A stretch of DNA of 64,000 nucleotides. It comes from Candidatus Aquidulcis sp. (lineage in GTDB: Bacteria; Chloroflexota; Anaerolineae; UBA4142). The stretch is taken from the NCBI GenBank assembly GCA_020723345.1, contig DYJA01000002.1, positions 207,602 to 271,601 on the forward strand, read 5' to 3'. Position numbers and translations under genes: made by a program. This document shows positions 1-7,786 of this stretch, piece after piece (positions within the stretch are counted from its first letter, which is position 1; each line of letters begins with the position of its first letter). Below the pieces are notes generated by a model that saw only the letters and a program-made list of their open reading frames with translations, searched no databases and was not told the DNA's origin.

Positions 1-73
1 GGTGTTGTCGGCGGTACGAATCCCCGCATCGCAGTCGCCGGTGAAGCCGTAGCCGAGGCTGGGGTCGTCGGCG

Positions 74-1288
74 ATGCAAACGCCGACGCTGTCGCCCACG
101 CCGACCGAAATCAAGCCGATCAAAATCGGCGTGCTCAGCGATCAGTCGTCCGCGCTGCGCGATTACGCGCTGATGCTCGAGAATGGTTTCGCGCTCGGAC
201 TCGATTACGCGACGGATGGCAAAAACAGTATGAACGGGCGCGCGCTCCAGGTGATCGTCAAAGACAGCGCGGGGAAAAACGACGTCGGCGCGCAAGCCGC
301 GCGCGACCTCATCGAAAAGGAGCAAGTCGATATTTTGATCGCGCCGCCGACCGCGAGCGTCGCGCTCGCGGTATCCGATTTGGCGCGGCAGGCGAAAAAA
401 GTGGTGATTCACACGACGGCAAGCCCCGAGGTGACCGGCAAGCAGTTCAATCCGTACGCGTTCCGCGCGTCGCGCGCGACAACGCAAGACGCGCTCGCGA
501 TGGCAATTGCGCTGACGCGCACCGGGCGGAGTTTCACGCAGATTGCATTGGACAATCCAATCGGACAAGCCGCGGCGGCGGCATTTTACGGCGCGATCAA
601 AGCGCGCGGCGGGCGTTTTGTCATCAACGATACGCCGGACAAAGCCGGAACGACATTTATTCCGGCGCAGGTGCGCGATTTTCCGCCGTACTTTCAGGTG
701 ATTGTGAATCCGCCGCTGCCGGAGTACAAAGTAGATGTCGTGATCGTGTCGTGGGCGGGCACGGGCTTTGTGAGTTTGTACGGACAGATGCAGCAAGCAG
801 GGGTGTTCAAAGCGGCGACGGTCGCCGCGTTGATTCCCGACAATCAATCGCTCAAGTCGGGCTTTGGATCCGCGATTGGTCTGGTCGGCGTGACGAACTA
901 TCATTATACTTTGCCGCAAAACAAGGTGAACGATTGGCTCGTCGAAAAGCACAAGCAGAAATTCAACACGCCGCCGGATTTGTACACCGAAACCGGTTTT
1001 ACCGCCGCGCAGATGGCGGTTGCGGCGTTGAAAGCGGCGAATGGCGACACCAGCGCGGACACTCTGATCCCTGCGCTCGAAAAATTGAGTTTTGACGGGG
1101 TGAAGGGAAATTACACGGTGCGCGCGTCCGATCACATTTTGTTGCAGCCACTTTACTTTGTGAAAATTGCGAACACGAACAGCGCGGATTTCAAATTCCT
1201 CACGCCGATGTTTGAGATCAAGTCGGACGAAAGCGCGCCGCCGTGCGCGTTGGAAGGCGAGTACAAGAACCGGTGTACGGCAAAGTAG
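74..1288 (+). CDS. ABC transporter substrate-binding protein, Leu/Ile/Val (Peripla_BP_6) family
   Basis: Periplasmic-type binding protein of the branched-chain amino acid / amide class: it captures a small solute outside the membrane for an ABC importer. After a short Pro/Thr-rich stretch the chain begins the typical family fold with IKIGVLSDQSSALRDYALMLENG, and the family pattern continues (a VIVKDSAG strand; LIEKEQVDILIAP, then a TTASPEVTG loop), covering essentially the full mature length of about 395 residues. No signal peptide or lipobox Cys is visible: a stop codon lies in this frame at 50-52, so the first Met at 74 falls inside what is normally the lipoprotein linker. Either a frameshift separates the signal peptide or the true start lies upstream of the window. 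No permease or ATPase gene is adjacent downstream. Family assignment is firm; substrate is unknown. Confidence 0.8.
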   Translation: MQTPTLSPTPTEIKPIKIGVLSDQSSALRDYALMLENGFALGLDYATDGKNSMNGRALQVIVKDSAGKNDVGAQAARDLIEKEQVDILIAPPTASVALAVSDLARQAKKVVIHTTASPEVTGKQFNPYAFRASRATTQDALAMAIALTRTGRSFTQIALDNPIGQAAAAAFYGAIKARGGRFVINDTPDKAGTTFIPAQVRDFPPYFQVIVNPPLPEYKVDVVIVSWAGTGFVSLYGQMQQAGVFKAATVAALIPDNQSLKSGFGSAIGLVGVTNYHYTLPQNKVNDWLVEKHKQKFNTPPDLYTETGFTAAQMAVAALKAANGDTSADTLIPALEKLSFDGVKGNYTVRASDHILLQPLYFVKIANTNSADFKFLTPMFEIKSDESAPPCALEGEYKNRCTAK

Positions 1289-1380
1289 TGTGAACGCGGC
1301 GAGAACAGGGCTTGCATTGTCAGTGCGAATGTTTTCTTTCGCGTCCTTTCGCGTGTTCTCGCGCCAGGGTCTTTGACTCT

Positions 1381-3576
1381 ATGACAGGCGTCCTTTTTCT
1401 CGACTGGGCAACCCTCGCCGTCTCGCTTCACAACACGATTTTGTTGTTGTGGCTCGCGCTCGCCGTGTGGCTCAATGCGGAGCGCCGCACGCGCGGCATC
1501 GCGTTCGTGAGCGGCGCGTTGTTGCTCGCAAGTATATTCTTCTTCAGCCACACCGCGATCCTGGGTCTCGGCGTCACTGTGTTGAGCGACGCGCTCGACT
1601 TTTGGTGGCACATGGGTTGGATTCCCGTGATCGTGCTGCCGTTCGGTTGGTACGCCGTGTCGTTGTGGTATTCGGGATTCTTCGCGCAAGCCGCCTCCGA
1701 TTTGCGCCGACGCCAGCGCGCCTGGTTCGCGCTCGCGACGAGCTTGACGATTGCGTTATCCGCGTGGTTGCTGTTCGCGCATCCCTTGCCGACTGCCGCG
1801 CAAATCGCGAATCTCCAACTTGCCCCCGCGAATTTTCTCTTGCTCCCGCTCTACCTCGCCGATATTTTTCTCTGCGTGTTGCTCTCGCTCGACGCGCTGC
1901 GCCGCCCCGCGCCCTCCCCGCGCGTGATGGGCGAACGCGCGCGGCAGCGCGCGCGACCGTGGCTGATCGCGGCGGCAATCGTGTTGCTCGTCGTCGGCGC
2001 GTTTGTCGGCGCGTTCATCGTTTGGATCACGCAGGCGGCAGCGCGCGTATCCGTTGTCGATAGCGCGATGATCGTCACGGTCGGCGTGTTCGATTTCGTC
2101 ATCGCCACCCTGATCGCCGCGTCGATTCTTTGTATCGGTCAAGCCGTCGCGCTGTACGAGGTTTTCACAGGCAAGGTCTTACCGCGGCGCGGCTTGCTGC
2201 GGCATTGGCGGAACGCGGTCATCCTCGCGATGGGCTACAGCATCGTCATTGCGGGCGCGCTGTCCGCGCAACTCGAACCGATCTACGGTATCCTTTTGGC
2301 GACCGCGCTGATCGCGATTTTCTACGCGCTCCTCGGCTGGCGGACGTACGTCGAGCGCGATCATTTCGTGCGACAACTGCGCCCGTTCGTCGCGAGCGAA
2401 CGCGTGTACGATCAACTGCTGACCGCGACGCCCGCCGACATCGACGTGGCGATTCTGTTCCGCGCGCTCTGCGACGATGTGCTTGGCGCGAGCGCGGCGG
2501 TGCTTTCGGCGGTCGGTGCGCTCGCGCCGCTCGTGCCATCGTTGAAATTTCCTGACGACACAAATCTCGCGCCGCCAACGCCAAACGAAATCGCGCGACT
2601 CGATTCGCCGCAAACGATGTGTGCGCAACTCGACGCGGCGCGTTGGGCGGTGCCGCTGTGGAGCGCGCGTGGATTGATCGGCGTGCTGACACTCGGCGAG
2701 AAAAGCGACGGCGGCGTGTACTCGCAAGAGGAAATCGAAATCGCGCGCGCGAGCGGCGAGCGATTGATTGACACGCGCGCGAGCGCGGAACTCGCGCGGC
2801 GCTTGATGACGTTGCAGCGTCAGCGCGTCGCGGAAACGCAATTGCTCGATCAGCGCGCGCGGCGCGTCTTGCACGACGACGTGCTGCCACAACTCCACGC
2901 GGCGATGCTTGTCATTGCGAGCGAAGCGAAGCCATGCCCTGAGCAAAGTCGAAGGGAATCCCCAAATCGCGACGTGGAGATTGCTTCGTCGCATCCTTCG
3001 ACTCCGCAGCAAAACAACGCTGCTCCGCTCAGGACGCTCCTCGCAATGACAATCGAATCGCTCACCGCCGCGCATCGCCAAATCTCAAACCTCCTGCGCG
3101 ATCTGCCGACGACGAGCGCGCCGCAAGTCGCGCGGCTGGGCTTGATTGGCGCGTTGCAGCGCGCGGTGGACGAAGAATGGCGGCAATCGTTCGATAGCGT
3201 GACCTGGGACATCGCGCCCGACGCGGAACGCGCCGCGCGCGCGCTGCCGTCGCTTACTGCCGAGACGATCTTCTACGCCGCGCGCGAAGCGATTCGCAAC
3301 GCGGCGCGGCACGGGCGCGGCGAAGACGCGACGCGCGCGCTGAATCTGCGGATCGCGGTACGCGCGCAGACTTCCGAAATCTCAATCGTCATCGAAGACG
3401 ACGGCGTTGGGTTACACAAGACGGAATTGATGGAGGAGGCAAGCGGGCAGGGGCTTGCGCTTCACAGCGCGATGCTCGCGGTTGTGGGTGGAACGCTCGC
3501 GGTGGAGGCGAGAGCGGAGGGGGGAACGCGGGTGAGAATAACGGCGGAGGGGTTTATTCCTCCTCCTCCGTCCTGA
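1381..3576 (+). CDS. Membrane sensor histidine kinase, NarL/HisKA_3 class
   Basis: Inner-membrane sensor kinase of about 731 residues. ATG 1381 is chosen because it directly precedes the first membrane helix. The first ~340 residues hold seven or eight hydrophobic helices, followed by a GAF-like region (~345-480). The dimerisation/phosphoacceptor segment contains RRVLHDDVLPQLHA with His498 as the likely phosphorylation site. The ATPase domain shows an N-box (AIRNAARHG, ~residue 637), a G1 box (EDDGVGL) and a G2 box (GQGLALHSAMLAVVGGT). Between the phosphoacceptor helix and the following helix there is an in-frame palindromic repeat (2911-3050) that adds about 46 residues (…SEAKPCPEQSRRES…). 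No response regulator gene is adjacent, so the partner is elsewhere. Its last 23 bases overlap the convergent restriction gene. Confidence 0.85.
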   Translation: MTGVLFLDWATLAVSLHNTILLLWLALAVWLNAERRTRGIAFVSGALLLASIFFFSHTAILGLGVTVLSDALDFWWHMGWIPVIVLPFGWYAVSLWYSGFFAQAASDLRRRQRAWFALATSLTIALSAWLLFAHPLPTAAQIANLQLAPANFLLLPLYLADIFLCVLLSLDALRRPAPSPRVMGERARQRARPWLIAAAIVLLVVGAFVGAFIVWITQAAARVSVVDSAMIVTVGVFDFVIATLIAASILCIGQAVALYEVFTGKVLPRRGLLRHWRNAVILAMGYSIVIAGALSAQLEPIYGILLATALIAIFYALLGWRTYVERDHFVRQLRPFVASERVYDQLLTATPADIDVAILFRALCDDVLGASAAVLSAVGALAPLVPSLKFPDDTNLAPPTPNEIARLDSPQTMCAQLDAARWAVPLWSARGLIGVLTLGEKSDGGVYSQEEIEIARASGERLIDTRASAELARRLMTLQRQRVAETQLLDQRARRVLHDDVLPQLHAAMLVIASEAKPCPEQSRRESPNRDVEIASSHPSTPQQNNAAPLRTLLAMTIESLTAAHRQISNLLRDLPTTSAPQVARLGLIGALQRAVDEEWRQSFDSVTWDIAPDAERAARALPSLTAETIFYAAREAIRNAARHGRGEDATRALNLRIAVRAQTSEISIVIEDDGVGLHKTELMEEASGQGLALHSAMLAVVGGTLAVEARAEGGTRVRITAEGFIPPPPS
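2911..3050. repeat. In-frame palindromic repeat inside the histidine kinase gene
   Basis: A 140-bp segment bounded by a perfect 11-bp terminal inverted repeat (GTCATTGCGAG at 2911-2921, CTCGCAATGAC at 3040-3050). It contains a copy of a short word seen elsewhere in the window (CCCTGAGCAAAGTCGAAGGG, 2937-2956). The kinase reading frame stays open across it. The translated insert is hydrophilic and lies in the loop between the two dimerisation helices. Confidence 0.75.
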
Positions 3577-6500
3577 ATTTCAAATCGAAATTCTTGAGGT
3601 ACGCCACTTCTTCCTTGTCCAGCCCGTAGATCATTCCCAGCAGGTCGTCAATGCGATCAATGATCGCTTTGCTGCGGCGCGGATAAAATTCTTGGTACGT
3701 GATCACGCCCGTCGGATATTTGCCGCGCTTGAGCGCGGAATTCTTTTTGTAATCCACCATCAGTTCGTCCACTGCTTCGCCGAGTTTCTGATAGACCAGC
3801 GCGTTGCCTTTGTGGTAGGTGAAGGGAAAGCGTTTGAGTTCTTCGGGTGTGACGTGAAATTCGTCGCCGTACAAAATCCAGTACCAGAAAAACAGCGACG
3901 AGTTGACGATGGCGATGATCACTCTGCCGATTTCTTCCGATTGCGCGCCGAGTTCTTCGAGCGTCGAGGAACGACTTGGCTTGCCGTCGGCTTGAATGTA
4001 CGTCGGCTCGAAATCATACGCCTTCAACCAATATCGCCCGATGCTGTGCAAGAAAAATTTCCAACCACCGTTGAGGTAGTCGCCGATGTGTTTTTCTTGC
4101 GCGAATAATTTTTGCGCGATCTGTCTGCCTGTCTCGTCGCCCAGTTTCGCCCAGCCGAACTCTTGCGGCAACTTGCTGATTTCGCTGAACGACAGACTGG
4201 CGATCATCTCTTCTTCTTCACCTTCGTGCCAGCGATTCAACCGCGTTGCGTAAAGTCTGGTTGCTTGATCGGGCGAATCTTTGCGCCGCGCCAGCACAAT
4301 CGTGACGCGCTGATCGGCTTCTGGAAAAACCTTGGCGGGACGAATTCCAAAGTTGGCGAGTTTTACTTCGGAGCAATGTTGCTTGAACCAATCGCGCAGA
4401 ATGTTCATTCGTTCCGAGCAGACGAGCGACATCGGCACGATCATTCCCAGACGACTGCCCGCGTGACTGATGACGCCCGAGCGCTCGATGATGTACGCGT
4501 ACAAATTGCGCGCGGACGCGGTTTGGTAATAACGATTTGTGAATTTGTCGGCAGTCACATCCACATACGGCGGATTTCCAACAACCGCGTCAAAGCAGGG
4601 TAGTTCTTTCCACGTTGTCTTTTCGAGGTCAATGAAGACTTCGGGAAATTCCAAATCCCAGTGAAAGAATCGGCGCGCCCGATATTGCTTTTCGCGTTCG
4701 GCGTACACTTGCCGATACGGTTCGCCTAGCTTTTCGGATGGCGTTTTGAGAGCATCTTCGCGATACAGACGCAAAAATTCATCCGCGCGCTTGACGCCGA
4801 AATCGCGCATCACGTAAATATCGAGCAGGCGCTTGTACGGCAGTGCTTCTTTCTCGAAAAAGTCGAACAGGTTCGCGCTGTGTTCCACGTCCGCAATCGT
4901 CGCGTCGGACGAAAGCGAAATTTCTTGCATCGTCTTCGCGGCGGTCAGCACGCCTTCGAACGGACTGCCGAAGAGCGGCGCTTCGCCCAGAAATTCGCGC
5001 TGAACATTGCGCGCCATCGCGCCGACGAGCGAGTTGCCGCAGCGCAAATGATGATCGAGGAATGACAGCGGCGCGCCGACGGTGAACGAGTGCAGCCACA
5101 GCGAAACCTTTGCGAGTTCGACCGCCATCTCGTTCAAGTCCACGCCGTAGATGCAGCGCTTCATCACGACACGCATCAAGAGCGATGTGTCGTCGAGGCG
5201 CGCGGGATCAATTTCGACGCCCTGCTTTTTCATTTCCGCGCGAATCGTGCGGCGGATGCGCTCCAACATCGCGAGCACAGGATTGTTTTCGGGATACTGA
5301 TTGACGATGCGGATGATGCGGTCGGTGAGATAGTCCACCGTCTCGACGAGAAAATGCCCGCTGCCCATCGTCGGATCGCAAACCTTGATGTCGAGCAGAA
5401 TCTCGACCGCGCGATGATTTGCCTGTTCGAGTTGCTTGCCCAGCGCGCGCATCGTCGTGGGATTTTCGGCGGCGTCTTTTTTCTTGGACAGCGCGCGGCA
5501 TTTCTTGAGCGCGTCGGCGAATTGTTCCGCGCGTTCGTCGAGAATCGGCGCGAGCGTGTTGTGGACGATGTGCTTGACGATGTAATCGGGCGTGTAGTAA
5601 CTGCCTGAAGATTTTCTTTCGCGCTTGTCCTCCGCGAGATGAACGCGTCCCGCACTCGCGTCATCAATCTCCAATTTGTATTCGAGCAAGCCCTCGTAGA
5701 TCGCGCCGAGCGTTCGCACATCGATAAAGCCGTAATCAATCGGGTCGCCGTTCGCGCGCGCGAGTTTGTCGAGCGCGCGCCCGATGATTTCATCGGGGAG
5801 TTTGTATTCCTGGAGAAATTGATTCGCTTGCGACTTGGGGCTGAACAAGCCGCCGTTGTAGCGCGGCAATTGATAATTGCGGTCGCCGCGATCCACGACC
5901 TCGAACAGATTGAGCAAGTTGTTGTAAAACCGCGTGGATTTTTCGCCGAGCGGAGTTTGCTTGTCAACGCGCTCCGCGATTTGGCGCGCCATCGTCGTCA
6001 AACTGGAATCGCGATAGCCCGTGTGGTCAATCGGTAGCAGCGCGCGCGCTTCGGCGTAAAAGAGGAAGAGCAATTTGTAGAGGAGCGCCATCGTCGCCTG
6101 GAAAATTTCCTGGCGCGTTTCCTCGGTCTCGGACGCGATGCCGCGCGCGTGACGAAGCGCGGCGAATCCGCCCGCGAGAAGCGGAAACACTTCCGCGTAG
6201 ACCAACTCTTTCAATTTGTCGCCGACGACGCGCGCGTACGTCGTGGATTCTTCGCGCACGCGTTCGAGAAAACTTTTTCCCTGCGGATCGCGTTCGAACG
6301 CGGCGCGACGAAAAAAGAGGTAAAAGTACTTGAAGCGTTCGGGGTCGTCTTGCTCCAGCAGTTCGACGAGATTGACTTCGTAAAATTCCGTCGCGGTCGA
6401 AGACGCGAGGCGATAGTACAGCCGCCACGTTTCGCCGTTCGTCAGCACGCCCCAGTCCACGTTCGTGCCGAGCAAATAGTTGACCATCTGGAAACTGGGA

Positions 6501-6928
6501 TTCGCATTTTTGAACGCGTCGCGCGCATCGTCCTTGCGTTGCTCGCTCAGCGCGCGCGCCCAGTACTTGGCGTCGAGGAGCGCGAGTCCGCGCGGATAAA
6601 ACGCTTCCTCGCGCTTGACGTGCTTGAGCGCGTCCTTTTTCTTTTTGTCGTCGGCGAACAAGGTGTAATCGGGACGCTGCACCTTGCCCGCGCGTTTGAA
6701 CGCAGTTTGCGGAACGTAGGCGAATCCGAGCAAGTCGAGCACGGGGCGAATGAATTCTTGCTCGGTCTGCGCTTCGTTCAGATTCGGCAAAGAATTTTTC
6801 TTGCGTTCGTACAGCGCGCGCACGTCGCGCAGAATCGGCGCGGCATCGGTCTGCCATGCATCCATCGTCGGCAAGCAACGCGTGAGAATGTGCTGCGAGA
6901 AAAGCGAGCGGGATTGGATGCGGGGCAT
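3554..6928 (-). CDS. Type IIG restriction-modification enzyme (Eco57I-like, N6-adenine methyltransferase with nuclease domain)
   Basis: A single-chain restriction-modification protein of about 1124 residues. The N-terminal part carries a PD-(D/E)xK-like nuclease pattern (RPDYTLF near residue 84, then LLDAKYW near 115). A helical connector follows. The methyltransferase core has motif I DPTMGSGHFLVE (~residue 516) and motif IV GNPPYVDV (~780), the signature of gamma-class N6-adenine methylation. The C-terminal part (~900-1124) would be the target-recognition region. ATG 6928 is preferred because upstream in-frame Met residues fall in non-conserved sequence and a GAGG lies about 9 bases upstream. 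No separate specificity or methylase gene is nearby, consistent with a self-sufficient type IIG/IIL enzyme. A BREX PglX is the main alternative, but the nuclease motif and lack of brx neighbours argue against it. Confidence 0.85.
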   Translation of the reverse strand: MPRIQSRSLFSQHILTRCLPTMDAWQTDAAPILRDVRALYERKKNSLPNLNEAQTEQEFIRPVLDLLGFAYVPQTAFKRAGKVQRPDYTLFADDKKKKDALKHVKREEAFYPRGLALLDAKYWARALSEQRKDDARDAFKNANPSFQMVNYLLGTNVDWGVLTNGETWRLYYRLASSTATEFYEVNLVELLEQDDPERFKYFYLFFRRAAFERDPQGKSFLERVREESTTYARVVGDKLKELVYAEVFPLLAGGFAALRHARGIASETEETRQEIFQATMALLYKLLFLFYAEARALLPIDHTGYRDSSLTTMARQIAERVDKQTPLGEKSTRFYNNLLNLFEVVDRGDRNYQLPRYNGGLFSPKSQANQFLQEYKLPDEIIGRALDKLARANGDPIDYGFIDVRTLGAIYEGLLEYKLEIDDASAGRVHLAEDKRERKSSGSYYTPDYIVKHIVHNTLAPILDERAEQFADALKKCRALSKKKDAAENPTTMRALGKQLEQANHRAVEILLDIKVCDPTMGSGHFLVETVDYLTDRIIRIVNQYPENNPVLAMLERIRRTIRAEMKKQGVEIDPARLDDTSLLMRVVMKRCIYGVDLNEMAVELAKVSLWLHSFTVGAPLSFLDHHLRCGNSLVGAMARNVQREFLGEAPLFGSPFEGVLTAAKTMQEISLSSDATIADVEHSANLFDFFEKEALPYKRLLDIYVMRDFGVKRADEFLRLYREDALKTPSEKLGEPYRQVYAEREKQYRARRFFHWDLEFPEVFIDLEKTTWKELPCFDAVVGNPPYVDVTADKFTNRYYQTASARNLYAYIIERSGVISHAGSRLGMIVPMSLVCSERMNILRDWFKQHCSEVKLANFGIRPAKVFPEADQRVTIVLARRKDSPDQATRLYATRLNRWHEGEEEEMIASLSFSEISKLPQEFGWAKLGDETGRQIAQKLFAQEKHIGDYLNGGWKFFLHSIGRYWLKAYDFEPTYIQADGKPSRSSTLEELGAQSEEIGRVIIAIVNSSLFFWYWILYGDEFHVTPEELKRFPFTYHKGNALVYQKLGEAVDELMVDYKKNSALKRGKYPTGVITYQEFYPRRSKAIIDRIDDLLGMIYGLDKEEVAYLKNFDLKFRTEEEE

Positions 6929-6988
6929 GTGGTTTGTCCTCGATGACCAAGTATACCACAGGATTTGAAATTTGAGTGAATGTAAAAA

Positions 6989-7020
6989 GACCTGTCGGGT
7001 TTTCGGAAAACCGACAGGTC
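6989..7020 (-). terminator. Intrinsic terminator after sodB
   Basis: Perfect hairpin with arms GACCTGTCGGTTTTC-like (6989-7004) and its complement (to 7020), followed on the minus strand by TCTTTTTACATT. It lies just after the superoxide dismutase stop codon and before the restriction enzyme start. Confidence 0.7.
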
Positions 7021-7032
7021 TCACTTGGCGGA

Positions 7033-7608
7033 CTAGAAATTTCCCGCGACAAACTTCCAGTTCACCAAATTCCAAAACACCTCCACGTACTTCGGTCGCG
7101 CGTTGCGATAGTCAATGTAGTACGCGTGCTCCCACACGTCGCACGTCAGCAGCGGCTTTTTGCCGGCGGTCAGCGGATTGCCCGCGTTGCTCGTGCTTTC
7201 GAGCGCGAGCGAGCCGTCGGCGTTTTTCACGAGCCACGCCCAGCCCGAGCCAAACGTGCCGACCGCGGTCGCGGTGAATTTCTCTTTGAACGCCGCGAAC
7301 GAGCCGAACGCGAGACCGATCGCTTCCGCGAGCGCACCCGCCGGTTCGCCGCCGGCTTTTGGCGCGAGGCAGTTCCAATAAAATGTGTGATTCCATACTT
7401 GCGCCGCGTTGTTGAAAATGCCGCCGCTCGCGCGCTTGACGATTTCTTCGAGCGGCAGATTCTCAAACTCGGTGCCGACGATCAACTTGTTCAAGTTCGT
7501 CACGTACGTCGCGTGGTGCTTGCCGTAATGAAATTCGAGCGTCTCCGCCGAAATGTGCGGCTGCAAAGCATCTTTCGCGTACGGTAGTTCGGGCAATTTG
7601 TGTTCCAT
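7033..7608 (-). CDS. sodB: Superoxide dismutase, Fe type
   Basis: Cytosolic enzyme that converts superoxide to oxygen and hydrogen peroxide. The 191-residue chain matches the family length. The four metal ligands are all visible: His27 (LEFHYGKHH), His74 (WNHTFYW), Asp157 and His161 ([13 protein letters not shown]). The pattern [19 protein letters not shown] is characteristic of the iron-type branch; metal choice cannot be proved from sequence. The start is supported by GGGGAGG upstream of ATG 7608. A perfect hairpin (7622-7648) lies directly upstream in the leader. A terminator follows the gene, so it appears monocistronic. Confidence 0.95.
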   Translation of the reverse strand: MEHKLPELPYAKDALQPHISAETLEFHYGKHHATYVTNLNKLIVGTEFENLPLEEIVKRASGGIFNNAAQVWNHTFYWNCLAPKAGGEPAGALAEAIGLAFGSFAAFKEKFTATAVGTFGSGWAWLVKNADGSLALESTSNAGNPLTAGKKPLLTCDVWEHAYYIDYRNARPKYVEVFWNLVNWKFVAGNF

Positions 7609-7621
7609 TCGATTCCTCCCC

Positions 7622-7648
7622 GTAGGACAATTTTGAAAATTGTCCTAC
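7622..7648. repeat. Perfect 27-bp palindrome in the sodB leader
   Basis: GTAGGACAATTTT-G-AAAATTGTCCTAC forms a 13-bp stem with a one-base centre, 14 bases upstream of the sodB start. It could be an operator or an RNA hairpin in the 5' leader that affects the adjacent ribosome binding site; no second copy occurs in the window. Confidence 0.6.
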
Positions 7649-7786
7649 AAAAAATACCGACCGCGTCTCTCGCGAACAGCCGAGAGAACGAGATCGGCAA
7701 TCATCACCGCATCTCAAACCTGGGAATATTCTAGCACGGCTCGCGCGATTACGCAATGCCCCCGTACACTGAACACTGATTGCTGA

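Noticed and set aside
1153-1689. 178-codon open frame on the minus strand
   Set aside because: Antisense to the binding protein and kinase genes, with low-complexity Arg/Glu-rich composition typical of shadow frames in GC-rich DNA.
3554-6928. BREX PglX methyltransferase
   Set aside because: Has an N-terminal nuclease-like motif and no other BREX genes nearby; type IIG fits better.
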